Assembly: GCF_000422385.1 (NCBI RefSeq)
Contig: NZ_AULR01000001.1
Span: forward strand, 248,001-312,000
Origin: Microbacterium indicum DSM 19969
Lineage (GTDB): Bacteria; Actinomycetota; Actinomycetes; Actinomycetales; Microbacteriaceae
Reading direction: 5' to 3'
DNA: 64,000 bases
Shown here: positions 42,609 to 52,089 of the stretch, piece by piece
How the letters are laid out: every line of letters starts with the position of its first letter
How positions within the stretch are numbered: the stretch's first letter is position 1
Notes under the pieces: model-generated
Databases searched by the model: none
What the model was told of the DNA's origin: nothing
Seen by the model: only the letters and a program-made list of their open reading frames with translations
Translations under genes and position numbers: made by a program

Positions 42609-42691
42609 GTAGCATCGCGCCCGCGCCGCTTTGTGTCGGGATGTTGCGGCGGGTTCGCGCCGGGCTCTTGCCTCACGGGATCCTGGGCGGT

Positions 42692-43597
42692 ATGCCCGAG
42701 AACGCCACAGCCGCGTGCTCCGGCGCCGTGCGGATCGCGGGCGTCGAGCGCACGTTCGCGACGAAGAACGGCCCCCGCACCGTCCTCGACGGGATCGACC
42801 TCGACGTCGTGGCGGGCGAGATCGTCGCGATCGTCGGCCCCTCGGGGTGCGGCAAGTCGACGCTCCTGCGGCTCGTCGGAGGCCTCGACCGGCCCACGGC
42901 CGGCACCATCGCGCTCGACGGCGACGCGACGCACGCGCAGGACGACCGTACGGCCGTCGCCTTCCAAGAGCCGCGCCTCCTCCCCTGGCGCACGATCGCA
43001 CAGAACGTCGCCATCGGCCTGCCGCGCGGCACGGGGAAGAAGGAGGGTCGCGAGCGCGTCGCCGAGCTGCTGCACCTCGTCGGCCTCGACCACGCCGCCG
43101 ATCAGCGACCCCGCGAGGTGTCCGGCGGCATGGCGCAGCGCGCGTCCCTCGCGCGCGCCCTGGCGCGCAGCCCGCGCGTGCTGCTGCTCGACGAGCCGTT
43201 CGGCGCGCTCGACGCGCTCACGCGCCTGCGCATGCACGACCTCCTCCTCGAGATCCACGCGGCCCAGCCCACGACGATCCTCCTCGTGACGCACGACGTC
43301 GAGGAGGCGCTCTACCTCGCCGACCGCGTGCTGCTCCTCCGCAGCCTCCACGCGCCCGCGGAGCCCGAGCGGCCCCGCGCGCGGATCGTGGCCCTCGGAT
43401 CGACGTCGGGCATCGGCGCCGCGGGGACCTCGGGCGCGCACGGATCCGAGCAGCCCGCCGCGACGGAGCCCGCGCGCCGCGCCTCTATCGCCCGCACCGT
43501 CCCCGTCCCGGGCGCACGCCCGCGCGACCGCGGTGCCCGCCCCTTCACCGACCTGCGCGCGAGCCTCCTCGACGGCCTCGGCGTGCACCAGCACTGA
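42692..43597 (+). CDS. ABC transporter ATPase (SsuB/TauB type)
   Basis: A 301-residue ATPase: Walker A GPSGCGKST (residues 49-57), Q-loop AFQEPRLLPWRTI, signature VSGGMAQRASLARAL, Walker B VLLLDEPFGALDALTRLRMH and switch His in LLVTHDVEEALYLAD. The QEPRLLPW segment and EPFGALD are typical of the nitrate/sulfonate/taurine group. A non-conserved C-terminal tail of about 80 residues follows. It starts a run of genes read rightward to 49319. The start has no clear Shine-Dalgarno. Confidence 0.92.
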   Translation: MPENATAACSGAVRIAGVERTFATKNGPRTVLDGIDLDVVAGEIVAIVGPSGCGKSTLLRLVGGLDRPTAGTIALDGDATHAQDDRTAVAFQEPRLLPWRTIAQNVAIGLPRGTGKKEGRERVAELLHLVGLDHAADQRPREVSGGMAQRASLARALARSPRVLLLDEPFGALDALTRLRMHDLLLEIHAAQPTTILLVTHDVEEALYLADRVLLLRSLHAPAEPERPRARIVALGSTSGIGAAGTSGAHGSEQPAATEPARRASIARTVPVPGARPRDRGARPFTDLRASLLDGLGVHQH

Positions 43598-43617
43598 CAC
43601 CCCACCCAGGAGACACC

Positions 43618-44643
43618 ATGAGCATCATCGCCCGCCGCCTCGTTCCCGCGACCGCCGTCGCCGGGGTGATGGCGCTCATGGCCACCGGCTGCGTCGCGGG
43701 CGAGGGCTCCTCGGACGCGTCGACGGCGGAGGGATCCGAGTGGTCGACCTCGACCCTCTCGATCGACTGGGCCACGTACAACCCCCTGAGCCTCGTCGTG
43801 CGCGACCAGGGCCTCATCGAGGACGCGCTGGGCGACTCCGTGGACGTCGAGTGGGTGCAGTCGGCCGGCAGCAACAAGGCCAACGAGTTCCTGCGATCCG
43901 GATCCGCCGACGTCGCGTCGACAGCGGGATCCGCCGCGCTCCTCGCCCGCGCGAACGGGTCGCCCATCAAGGTCATCGACATCTACTCGCAGCCCGAGTG
44001 GTCTGCCCTCGTCGTCGGCCCCGACAGCGACATCGCGAGCGTCGCCGACCTCGAGGGCAGGACGATCGCCGCAACGACGGGCACCGACCCGTACTTCTTC
44101 CTTCTGCAGGCGCTCGAGGAGGCCGGCCTCTCGGCCGACGACGTCGAGATCCAGAACCTCCAGCACGCCGACGGCCGGGCGGCGCTCGATCAGGGATCCG
44201 TCGACGCATGGTCGGGCCTCGACCCGATCATGGCCGCCGCCGAGGTCGAGTCGGGCGACGAGCTGCTCTACCGCAACGTCGACTTCAACACCTACGGCTT
44301 CCTCAACGCGACCGAGGAGTTCGTCACCGACCACGCCGACGTCGCGCAGGTCGTCGTCGACGCGTACGAGGAGGCGCGCACGTGGGCGCTCGCCCACCCC
44401 GAAGACACGGCGCAGCTCCTCGCCGACGCCGCGGGCATCGACATCGACGTCGCGAAGCTCGTCATCGACGAGCGCTCGAACCTCGACGTGTCCGGCGTCC
44501 CCGGCGACGACCAGCTCGCCGTCCTCGAGAAGATCGCCCCCGTGATCGCCGACTCCGGCGATGTCCAGGGCGGCCAGGACGCCATCGACGAGGCGCTCGA
44601 CACGATCATCGACGACGAGTTCGCGGCGAAGGCGACCGAGTGA
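43618..44643 (+). CDS. ABC transporter solute-binding lipoprotein (SsuA/TauA type)
   Basis: A 341-residue lipoprotein, ATG preceded by AGGAG. The signal peptide ends in lipobox MATGC. The mature part has LSIDWATYNPLSLVVRDQGL, VEWVQSAGSNKANEFLRSGS and GRTIAATTGTDPYFFLLQAL, the pattern of sulfonate/nitrate/taurine-binding proteins (NMT1/SsuA family). It feeds the permease and ATPase on either side. A sulfonate or a similar small organosulfur ligand is suggested by the metY gene in the same operon. Confidence 0.9.
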   Translation: MSIIARRLVPATAVAGVMALMATGCVAGEGSSDASTAEGSEWSTSTLSIDWATYNPLSLVVRDQGLIEDALGDSVDVEWVQSAGSNKANEFLRSGSADVASTAGSAALLARANGSPIKVIDIYSQPEWSALVVGPDSDIASVADLEGRTIAATTGTDPYFFLLQALEEAGLSADDVEIQNLQHADGRAALDQGSVDAWSGLDPIMAAAEVESGDELLYRNVDFNTYGFLNATEEFVTDHADVAQVVVDAYEEARTWALAHPEDTAQLLADAAGIDIDVAKLVIDERSNLDVSGVPGDDQLAVLEKIAPVIADSGDVQGGQDAIDEALDTIIDDEFAAKATE

Positions 44644-45431
44644 CGCAGGTCGCGACAGGACGCGACGCTCCCCTCCTCTCGCGAGGGTGGGCGAGGGTCG
44701 CGGGCGGCCTCGCGCTGCCTGTCGTCATCGTGGCCGTCTGGGCCGCCGTGACGGGATCCGGGCTTGTGCCCCCGTACCGCCTTCCCACCCCGTGGGCCGT
44801 CGTCCAGGCGGGCGCCGACCTCGCCGCGGGCGGCGACCTCTGGCTCCACATCGCGATCTCGACGCAGCGCGTCGTCGTCGGCTTCGCCTTCGGCGCCGTC
44901 ATCGGCCTCGCGATCGCCGCGATCGTCGGCCTCTCGCGCCTCGGGTCCGTCCTCCTCAGCCCCACCCTCGTGGCGCTGCGGGCCGTGCCGTCGCTCGCCT
45001 GGGTGCCGCTCCTGATCCTGTGGTTCCAGATCGGCGAGGAATCGAAGATCATCCTCATCGCGATCGGCGCCTTCTTCCCCGTCTACACGACGGTCGCCGA
45101 CGCGCTGCGCCACGTCGACGCGCAGCTCGTCGAGGCGGGGCGCTCCTTCGGGCTGCGCGCGTGGAGCCTCTTCCGTACCGTCCAGCTGCCCGCCGTCGTG
45201 CCGTCGATCGTGTCGGGCCTCCGCCTCGCCCTCGCGCAGGCGTGGCTGTTCCTCGTGGCCGCCGAGCTCATCGCGTCGTCGATGGGCCTCGGCTGGCTGC
45301 TCAACGATTCACAGACGAACGGGCGGGTCGACCGGATCCTGCTCGCCATCGTGCTGCTCGCGCTGCTCGGCACCCTGACGAACGCGATCCTCGTCGTCGC
45401 CGAGCGCGCCCTGCTCAGGAGGTGGGTGTGA
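44640..45431 (+). CDS. ABC transporter permease (SsuC/TauC type)
   Basis: A 263-residue membrane protein with about six helices, GTG start overlapping the binding-protein stop (GTGA). The family features are LPTPWAVVQAGADL, the cytoplasmic loop EAGRSFGLRAWSLFRTVQLP (EAA motif) and LAAELIASS-type C-terminal region (AAELIASSMGLGWLLNDSQT). It completes the importer with its neighbours. Its stop shares one base with the next start. Confidence 0.92.
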   Translation: MTQVATGRDAPLLSRGWARVAGGLALPVVIVAVWAAVTGSGLVPPYRLPTPWAVVQAGADLAAGGDLWLHIAISTQRVVVGFAFGAVIGLAIAAIVGLSRLGSVLLSPTLVALRAVPSLAWVPLLILWFQIGEESKIILIAIGAFFPVYTTVADALRHVDAQLVEAGRSFGLRAWSLFRTVQLPAVVPSIVSGLRLALAQAWLFLVAAELIASSMGLGWLLNDSQTNGRVDRILLAIVLLALLGTLTNAILVVAERALLRRWV

Positions 45432-47416
45432 TGGCCGAGGCCAGACTGATCGAGAACCGCGTCTTCGCGCCGCCGGCGGGCTTCGCCGCGCAGGCGAACG
45501 TCGGGCCCGAGATCTACGACGAGGCGGCCGCGGATCCCGTGGCCTTCTGGGAGCGGGCCGCGTCGCGGCTCGACTGGGCCTCGCCGTGGGAGACCGCGCA
45601 CACCTGGGATCCGCCCGTCGAGACGGCGGACGGGCTCTCGATCCCCCGCGCCACGTGGTTCGCGGGCGGCCGGCTCAACGCGGCGTACAACTGCGTCGAC
45701 CGGCACGTCGTCGCGGGCCGCGGGGACAAGGTCGCGCTCTTCTTCGAGGGCGAGCCCGGCGACCGCGAGGCCGTGACCTACGCCGACCTGCAGCGCCGCG
45801 TCTCGCGCGCCGCGAACGGGCTGCTCTCCCTCGGGATCGGTCCGGGCGACCGCGTCGTCGTGTACCTGCCCGTGCTCGTCGAGACGGTCGTCATCGCGCT
45901 CGCCTGCGCGCGGATCGGCGCCGTGCACTCGCTCGTCTTCGGCGGCTTCTCGGCCGAGGCCGTGCGCTTCCGCCTCGAGGACACGGGGGCCAAGCTCCTC
46001 GTCACGACCGACGGCCAGAACCGCCGGGGCAAGCCCGTCGAGGTCAAGTCGGCAGCCGACGAGGCGGCGCGCGACCTGCCCGATCTCGAGCACGTCCTCG
46101 TCGTGCGCCGCACGGGCCAGGACGTCCCGTGGACAGCGGGCCGCGATGTGTGGTGGCACGACGTCGTCGACGCCGCTTCCCCCGAGCACGAGGCACAGGC
46201 CTTCGACGCCGAGCATCCGCTGTTCATCATCTACACCTCGGGCACGACGGGGAAGCCCAAGGGGCTCGTGCACACGACAGGCGGCTACCTGACGCACGCG
46301 TCCTGGGCGCACTGGGCCCACTTCGACGCCAAGCCCGACGACGTCCACTGGTGCACGGCCGACCTCGCGTGGGTCACGGCGCACACCTACGAGATCTACG
46401 GCCCGCTGTCGAACGGCCTGACCCAGGTGATCTACGAGGGCACGCCCGACGCCCCGCACCGCGAGCGGCACCTCGAGATCATCGAGCGCTATGGCGTCAC
46501 GGTCTACTACACGGCGCCGACGCTCATCCGCACCTTCATGACGTGGTGGGGCGACCGGATCCCCGACGGCCACGACATCTCGACGCTGCGCCTGCTCGGC
46601 ACGGTCGGCGAGGCGATCAACCCCGAGGCGTGGATCTGGTTCCGCGAGAACCATGGGCGCGGCGAGCTGCCGATCATCGACACCTGGTGGCAGTCCGAGA
46701 CGGGCGCCGCCATGATCGTCCCGCTCCCCGGCGTCACGCCGCTCAAGCCCGGATCCGCGACCGTCGCCCTGCCCGGGACCGACGTCGCGGTCGTCGACGA
46801 GCAGGGCGAGCCCGTCGCCCCGGGCCGCGCCGGGACGCTCGTCGTGCGCCGCCCCTGGCCCGGCATGGCCCGCACGGTGTGGGGGAACGCCGAGCGATAC
46901 CGCGACTCGTACTGGGCGCCGTACGCCGGGAAGGGCGAGTTCGGCGCGTACTACGTGGCGGGCGACGGGGCGACAATCGACGACGACGGGTGCATCTGGA
47001 TCCTCGGCCGCCTCGACGACGTCGTGAACGTCTCGGGCCACCGCCTCTCGACGATCGAGATCGAGTCGTCGCTCGTCGCGCACGCCGCCGTCGGCGAGGC
47101 CGGGGTCGCGGGGGTCACGGATCCCGTCACGGGGCAGGCCGTCGCTGCGTTCGTCGTCGACGGCGCCGCCGGATCCGCCGATCACGACGAGCTCCGGCGG
47201 CAGGTGGCGCGCGACATCGGGCCGATCGCCAAGCCGAAGCACATCGTGCGCGTGCCCGAGCTGCCGAAGACCCGATCGGGCAAGATCATGAGACGCCTCC
47301 TCGCCCAGCTGTGGCACGGCGACGAGCTCGGAGACACCACCAGCCTGCAGAATCCGTGGGCGGTCGACGGCGTGCGCGACGCGATCGCGGCCGCCCGGGA
47401 GAAGGAGAACGCATGA
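45431..47416 (+). CDS. Acetyl/propionyl-CoA synthetase-like AMP-forming ligase
   Basis: A 661-residue paralogue of the acs product at 31166, coupled to the permease gene by a TGATG overlap. It has YTSGTTGKPKGL (near residue 267), WCTADLAWVTAHTYEIYGPL, DTWWQSETG, DVVNVSGHRLSTIEIE and the catalytic Lys in PKTRSGKIMRR (near 611). Where acetate-specific enzymes have DIGWITGHSY, this one has DLAWVTAHTY, so another short acid may be used. Its place between the sulfonate-type transporter and metY suggests that it activates the carbon skeleton left after sulfur removal. That is inference. Confidence 0.88.
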   Translation: MAEARLIENRVFAPPAGFAAQANVGPEIYDEAAADPVAFWERAASRLDWASPWETAHTWDPPVETADGLSIPRATWFAGGRLNAAYNCVDRHVVAGRGDKVALFFEGEPGDREAVTYADLQRRVSRAANGLLSLGIGPGDRVVVYLPVLVETVVIALACARIGAVHSLVFGGFSAEAVRFRLEDTGAKLLVTTDGQNRRGKPVEVKSAADEAARDLPDLEHVLVVRRTGQDVPWTAGRDVWWHDVVDAASPEHEAQAFDAEHPLFIIYTSGTTGKPKGLVHTTGGYLTHASWAHWAHFDAKPDDVHWCTADLAWVTAHTYEIYGPLSNGLTQVIYEGTPDAPHRERHLEIIERYGVTVYYTAPTLIRTFMTWWGDRIPDGHDISTLRLLGTVGEAINPEAWIWFRENHGRGELPIIDTWWQSETGAAMIVPLPGVTPLKPGSATVALPGTDVAVVDEQGEPVAPGRAGTLVVRRPWPGMARTVWGNAERYRDSYWAPYAGKGEFGAYYVAGDGATIDDDGCIWILGRLDDVVNVSGHRLSTIEIESSLVAHAAVGEAGVAGVTDPVTGQAVAAFVVDGAAGSADHDELRRQVARDIGPIAKPKHIVRVPELPKTRSGKIMRRLLAQLWHGDELGDTTSLQNPWAVDGVRDAIAAAREKENA

Positions 47417-48747
47417 GCGACCATCAGTTCGGCTTCCGCACCCGCGCGCTGCACGCGGGTGGAACGCCCGACGCGACGACGGGCGCGCGGGCCGTTCCGA
47501 TCTACCAGACGACCTCGTTCGTGTTCGACGATGCGAAGGACGCCGCCAACCTCTTCGCGCTGCAGAAGTACGGCAACATCTACTCCCGCATCGGCAACCC
47601 GACCGTCGCGGCGCTCGAGGAGCGCCTAGCATCGCTCGAGGGCGGGATCGGGGCCGTCGCGACCGCCTCGGGCATGAGCGCCGAGTTCATCACCTTCGCG
47701 GCGCTCGTCGGCCAGGGCGACCACGTCGTCGCGTCGTCGCAGCTCTACGGCGGCACCGTCACGCAGCTCGACGTCACGCTCCGCCGCTTCGGCGTCGACA
47801 CGACCTTCGTCGCGAGCTCCGATCCCGAGGAGTTCCGCCGCGCGATCCGCCCGAACACGAAGGTCGTCTACACCGAGGCGATCGGCAACCCGAGCGGCGA
47901 GATCGCCGACATCGCGGGCCTCGCCGCCGTCGCGCACGACGCCGGGATCCCCCTGGTCGTCGACGCGACCCTCGCGACCCCCTACCTGTCGCGGCCCATC
48001 GAGCACGGCGCCGACATCGTGATCCACTCGGTCACGAAGTTCCTCGGCGGTCACGGCACGACGCTCGGCGGCGTCGTCGTCGAGGCCGGCACCTTCGACT
48101 GGGGGAACGGGAAGTTCCCGGCGATGACCGAACCCGTCGAGTCGTACGGCGGGATCCGGTGGTGGGACAACTTCGGCGAGTACGGGTTCCTCACGAAGCT
48201 GCGCAGCGAGCAGCTGCGCGACATCGGCCCGGCGCTCAGCCCGCAGTCGGCGTTCAACCTCCTGCAGGGCGTCGAGACGCTCCCCCAGCGCGTCGACGCG
48301 CACATCGCCAACGCGCGCGTCGTGGCCGAGTGGCTCTCGTCGGATCCGCGCGTCTCGTTCGTCACCTGGGCCGGCCTCGAGGGGCACCCCCACTTCGAAC
48401 GCGCGCAGACCTACTTCCCGCTCGGGCCCGGATCCGTGTTCGCCTTCGGGGTGAAGCCCGCCGGCGACTTCGCCTCCGAGGACGAGCGCCTCGTCGCCGC
48501 CCGCGGCACGGGCGAGCGGGTCATCGAGCAGCTGCAGCTCGCGTCGCACCTCGCGAACATCGGCGACGCGCGTACGCTCGTGATCCACCCCGCCTCCACG
48601 ACGCACCAGCAGCTCAGCCCCGAGCAGCTCGCCGCGGCGGGCGTGCCGGCCGACCTCATCCGGATCTCGGTCGGGCTCGAGGATCCGGAGGACATCCTGT
48701 GGGACCTCGATCAGGCCCTCACGGCCGCGACGGGAGAGACGCGATGA
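47413..48747 (+). CDS. metY: O-acetylhomoserine sulfhydrylase (Cys/Met metabolism PLP enzyme)
   Basis: A 444-residue PLP enzyme. It begins GFRTRALHAGGTPDATTGAR, then VPIYQTTSFVFDD, NIYSRIGNPTVAALEERLAS and the PLP Lys in HSVTKFLGGHGT (near residue 209), and ends RISVGLEDPEDILWDLDQAL. The length of about 440 and the long insertion after the Lys match O-acetylhomoserine sulfhydrylases rather than MetB. It makes homocysteine from O-acetylhomoserine and sulfide. The ATG overlaps the ligase stop. Confidence 0.92.
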   Translation: MSDHQFGFRTRALHAGGTPDATTGARAVPIYQTTSFVFDDAKDAANLFALQKYGNIYSRIGNPTVAALEERLASLEGGIGAVATASGMSAEFITFAALVGQGDHVVASSQLYGGTVTQLDVTLRRFGVDTTFVASSDPEEFRRAIRPNTKVVYTEAIGNPSGEIADIAGLAAVAHDAGIPLVVDATLATPYLSRPIEHGADIVIHSVTKFLGGHGTTLGGVVVEAGTFDWGNGKFPAMTEPVESYGGIRWWDNFGEYGFLTKLRSEQLRDIGPALSPQSAFNLLQGVETLPQRVDAHIANARVVAEWLSSDPRVSFVTWAGLEGHPHFERAQTYFPLGPGSVFAFGVKPAGDFASEDERLVAARGTGERVIEQLQLASHLANIGDARTLVIHPASTTHQQLSPEQLAAAGVPADLIRISVGLEDPEDILWDLDQALTAATGETR

Positions 48748-49319
48748 GCGACGGAGCATCCTGCGAGATCCCGGCCCCCGCGGAGAACGCGGGCGTCGTC
48801 GCCTGCGAGCTGCCGCGGGCAGCGCCTCCCGGCCGCACGTGGCAGGGTCCGAGCGCCGGAGAGCGCCTCGGGATCCTCCGCCGCACGACGTCGATCGCGA
48901 TCGTCGGCGCATCGAACAACCCCGCCCGCGCGAGCTACTTCGTCGGGACCTACCTGCTGTCGAGCTCGCCCTTCGAGGTGTACTTCGTGAACCCGCGCGA
49001 GAAGCAGATCCTCGGCCGACCCGCGTACGCGTCGCTGAGGGATCTGCCGGTCGTGCCGGATCTCGTCGACGTGTTCCGCCGCCACGACGACCTGCCCGGC
49101 GTGGCCCGCGAGGCCGTCGAGGTCGGCGCGAAGACGCTGTGGCTGCAGCTCGGGTCGTGGAACGAGGAGGCCGCGGAGATCGCGGAGGACGGCGGCCTGT
49201 CGGTCGTCATGGACCGGTGCGTGAAGATCGAGCACGCGCGCTTCCACGGCGGGCTGCACCTCGCGGGCTTCAACACCGGGGTCGTCTCCTCGAAGCGCCA
49301 GCGGGTCGTCGCCCGGTAG
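48744..49319 (+). CDS. CoA-binding domain protein (YccU-like)
   Basis: A 191-residue protein. A Rossmann-like core, IAIVGASNNPARASYFVGTY, FEVYFVNPREKQILGRPAYA, VPDLVDVFRRHDDLPGVARE and VMDRCVKIEHARFHGG, is the standard single CoA-binding domain layout. It often neighbours metY in actinobacteria, and here it overlaps metY by 4 bases (ATGA). The biochemical role is not established; a link to sulfur or acyl-CoA metabolism is suggested by position. It is the last gene of the 42692-49319 operon. Confidence 0.87.
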   Translation: MSDGASCEIPAPAENAGVVACELPRAAPPGRTWQGPSAGERLGILRRTTSIAIVGASNNPARASYFVGTYLLSSSPFEVYFVNPREKQILGRPAYASLRDLPVVPDLVDVFRRHDDLPGVAREAVEVGAKTLWLQLGSWNEEAAEIAEDGGLSVVMDRCVKIEHARFHGGLHLAGFNTGVVSSKRQRVVAR

Positions 49320-49325
49320 CCCGTC

Positions 49326-49407
49326 GCACGACTACGGCAGAACTCGACCCACCCGGCCCACACCCCGGCGTGTCGGGGCCCGGGACCGATTTCTGCCGTA
49401 CTCGTGC
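49326..49407. terminator. Nested long-range inverted repeat after the metY operon
   Basis: Two 17-base arms (GCACGACTACGGCAGAA at 49326 and its complement at 49391) pair with one mismatch around a 48-base GC-rich interior that can fold further (CCCGG/CCGGG blocks). It starts 7 bp after the CoA-binding gene stop. A terminator is the simplest reading; a structured RNA is possible. Confidence 0.55.
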
Positions 49408-49446
49408 CCGGGAGGCCGGCCGGGGGTGCATGCGCACGGATGGATA

Positions 49447-49452
49447 TACGCT
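49447..49452 (+). promoter_or_regulatory. Candidate -10 box (TACGCT) of the DapA-like gene
   Basis: A TANNNT box within GATATACGCT, 6 nt upstream of the ATG at 49459. Confidence 0.45.
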
Positions 49453-49458
49453 GAACGC

Positions 49459-50355
49459 ATGCAGTTCACCGGGCTGAGCGCGTTCCCCCTGACACCCCTC
49501 GCCGACGACTCGGTCGACCTCGACGCGTTCCGCCGCATCGTGGCGCGCATCGCCGCGAGCGGCGTCGACTCGGTCACGGCGCTCGGATCCACGGGGTCGT
49601 ACGCCTATCTCGACCGCGCCGAGCGGGCCGACGTCGTCCGCGCCGCCGTCGCCGAGGCGGGCGACGTCCCCGTCTACGCCGGCATCGGCGCCCTCCGCAC
49701 CAAGCACGTCGTCGAGCACGCCGCCGACGCCCAGGAGGCCGGGGCGCAGGGCCTCCTGCTCGCCCCCGTGAGCTACCAGCCGCTGACCGACGACGAGGTC
49801 TTCGCGCTCTTCCACGACGTCAGCCGCAGCACCGACCTCCCCCTCGTCGTCTACGACAACCCCCGCACGACGCGCTTCGAGTTCTCGCTCGACCTCTACG
49901 GGCGCATCGCCGAGCTGCCGAACGTCGCGTCGATCAAGATCCCCGGCGTCCCGACCGACCCGTGGGCCGCCCGCGCGCACGTCGGGCGGATCCGCGGCGT
50001 CCTCCCGTCGCAGGTCACGATCGGCGTCTCGGGCGACGCGTTCGCCGCGCCTGGCCTCCAGGCCGGCTGCGACGCCTGGTACTCGGTCATCGCGGGCACG
50101 ATCCCGGCGCCCGCCGTTCGGATCGTCGAGTCTGCGCGACAGGACGACTTCGAGGCCGCCCGCGCCGAGTCGGATCGCCTTCAGCCCCTCTGGGACCTGT
50201 TCGCCGAGGTCGGCGGCGGGATCCGCGTCATGGCTGCGATCGCGGAGCAGGCCAGCTGGGCCCGCCCCGATTCGCTCCCGCGCCCCGTCCAGGGCCTCGA
50301 CGACGATCAGCGCGCGCGGCTCGCCCGGGTCACCGAGGAGCTCGCGCTGATCTGA
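49459..50355 (+). CDS. Dihydrodipicolinate synthase/N-acetylneuraminate lyase family aldolase
   Basis: A 298-residue class I aldolase of the DapA/NanA superfamily. The Schiff-base Lys is Lys160 (VASIKIPGV), the partner Tyr is Tyr132 (LVVYDNPRTT), and the carboxylate-binding loop is LGSTGSYAYLD at about residues 42-52, where true DapA has GTTGE. Because of this and its distance from other lys genes, it is probably not the lysine-pathway enzyme but acts on another 2-oxoacid. It is a single gene, convergent with galE with one base between the stops. Confidence 0.87.
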   Translation: MQFTGLSAFPLTPLADDSVDLDAFRRIVARIAASGVDSVTALGSTGSYAYLDRAERADVVRAAVAEAGDVPVYAGIGALRTKHVVEHAADAQEAGAQGLLLAPVSYQPLTDDEVFALFHDVSRSTDLPLVVYDNPRTTRFEFSLDLYGRIAELPNVASIKIPGVPTDPWAARAHVGRIRGVLPSQVTIGVSGDAFAAPGLQAGCDAWYSVIAGTIPAPAVRIVESARQDDFEAARAESDRLQPLWDLFAEVGGGIRVMAAIAEQASWARPDSLPRPVQGLDDDQRARLARVTEELALI

Positions 50356-50356
50356 C

Positions 50357-51376
<1,020 letters not shown>

Positions 51377-51380
51377 GCCC

Positions 51381-52043
51381 TCAGTTTAGGGGTGCGAGCC
51401 TTCCGCCCGATTCCTCGAGGTAGCAGGATCCGCAGAGCGATTCGTAGGTCACGAAGTGGTCGTCGCGCACGCTGGCCGTCGCGGCGTCGATCGCGACCTG
51501 GTCGCCGTCGAACACGAATCGCCCGCCGATCAGGCGTCCGTTGAACAGCGCCTTCCGGCCGCAGCGGCAGATCGTCTTGAGCTCCTCGAGCGTGTGCGCG
51601 ATCTCGAGGAGCCGCCCGGATCCGGGGAACGCCTCGGTCTGGAAGTCGGTGCGGATCCCGTAGGCCATGACGGGGATCCCGTCCTCGACCGCGATGCGGA
51701 AGAGGTCGTCGATCTGGGCCCGCGTGAGGAACTGCGCCTCGTCGACGAGGAGGCACGCGACGTCGGTGACGCGGCCCGAGGGGAACAGCTCGTCGCGCCC
51801 GGCCCGCACGTCGGCGCGCCGGCGAGCGAACAGCTCGCGCGCGTCGTCCTCGGGCCCGATGAGGAAGTCGACGGCGCGGGTGACGCCGAGGCGCGACTCG
51901 ATCTCGCCGGCGCCCTTCGTGTCGATCTCGGGCTTCGCGAGCAGCACGGCCTGGCCGCGCTCCTCGTAGTTGTACGCCGCCTGCAGGAGCGCGGTCGACT
52001 TTCCCGAGTTCATCGCCCCATAGCGGAAGTACAGCTTGGCCAC
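51381..52043 (-). CDS. tdk: Thymidine kinase
   Basis: A 220-residue type II thymidine kinase. The P-loop is GAMNSGKS (residues 9-16), the Walker-B-like segment is CLLVDEAQFLTRAQIDDL (catalytic Glu in DEAQF), and the lasso/substrate region is AYGIRTDFQTEAFPGS. Zinc ligands CRCGRK and CGSCY are present. It salvages thymidine to dTMP. It lies directly upstream of galE, 4 bp away on the same strand. Confidence 0.95.
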   Translation of the reverse strand: MAKLYFRYGAMNSGKSTALLQAAYNYEERGQAVLLAKPEIDTKGAGEIESRLGVTRAVDFLIGPEDDARELFARRRADVRAGRDELFPSGRVTDVACLLVDEAQFLTRAQIDDLFRIAVEDGIPVMAYGIRTDFQTEAFPGSGRLLEIAHTLEELKTICRCGRKALFNGRLIGGRFVFDGDQVAIDAATASVRDDHFVTYESLCGSCYLEESGGRLAPLN

Positions 52044-52063
52044 CGCAACAGCGTAGTTCAGGT

Positions 52064-52080
52064 CGCGCCGGGCCGGCGCG
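52064..52080 (-). terminator. Short GC-rich palindrome downstream of mqo
   Basis: CGCGCCGG-G-CCGGCGCG, 10 bp beyond the mqo stop. The centre leaves almost no loop and there is no U-tract, so this is a weak candidate. Confidence 0.3.
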
Positions 52081-52089
52081 GCGCGCGGA

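Noticed and set aside
49459-50355. Lysine-pathway dapA
   Set aside because: The Schiff-base Lys and Tyr are present, but the carboxylate-binding loop differs from true DapA and the gene is not near other lysine genes, so only the superfamily is claimed.
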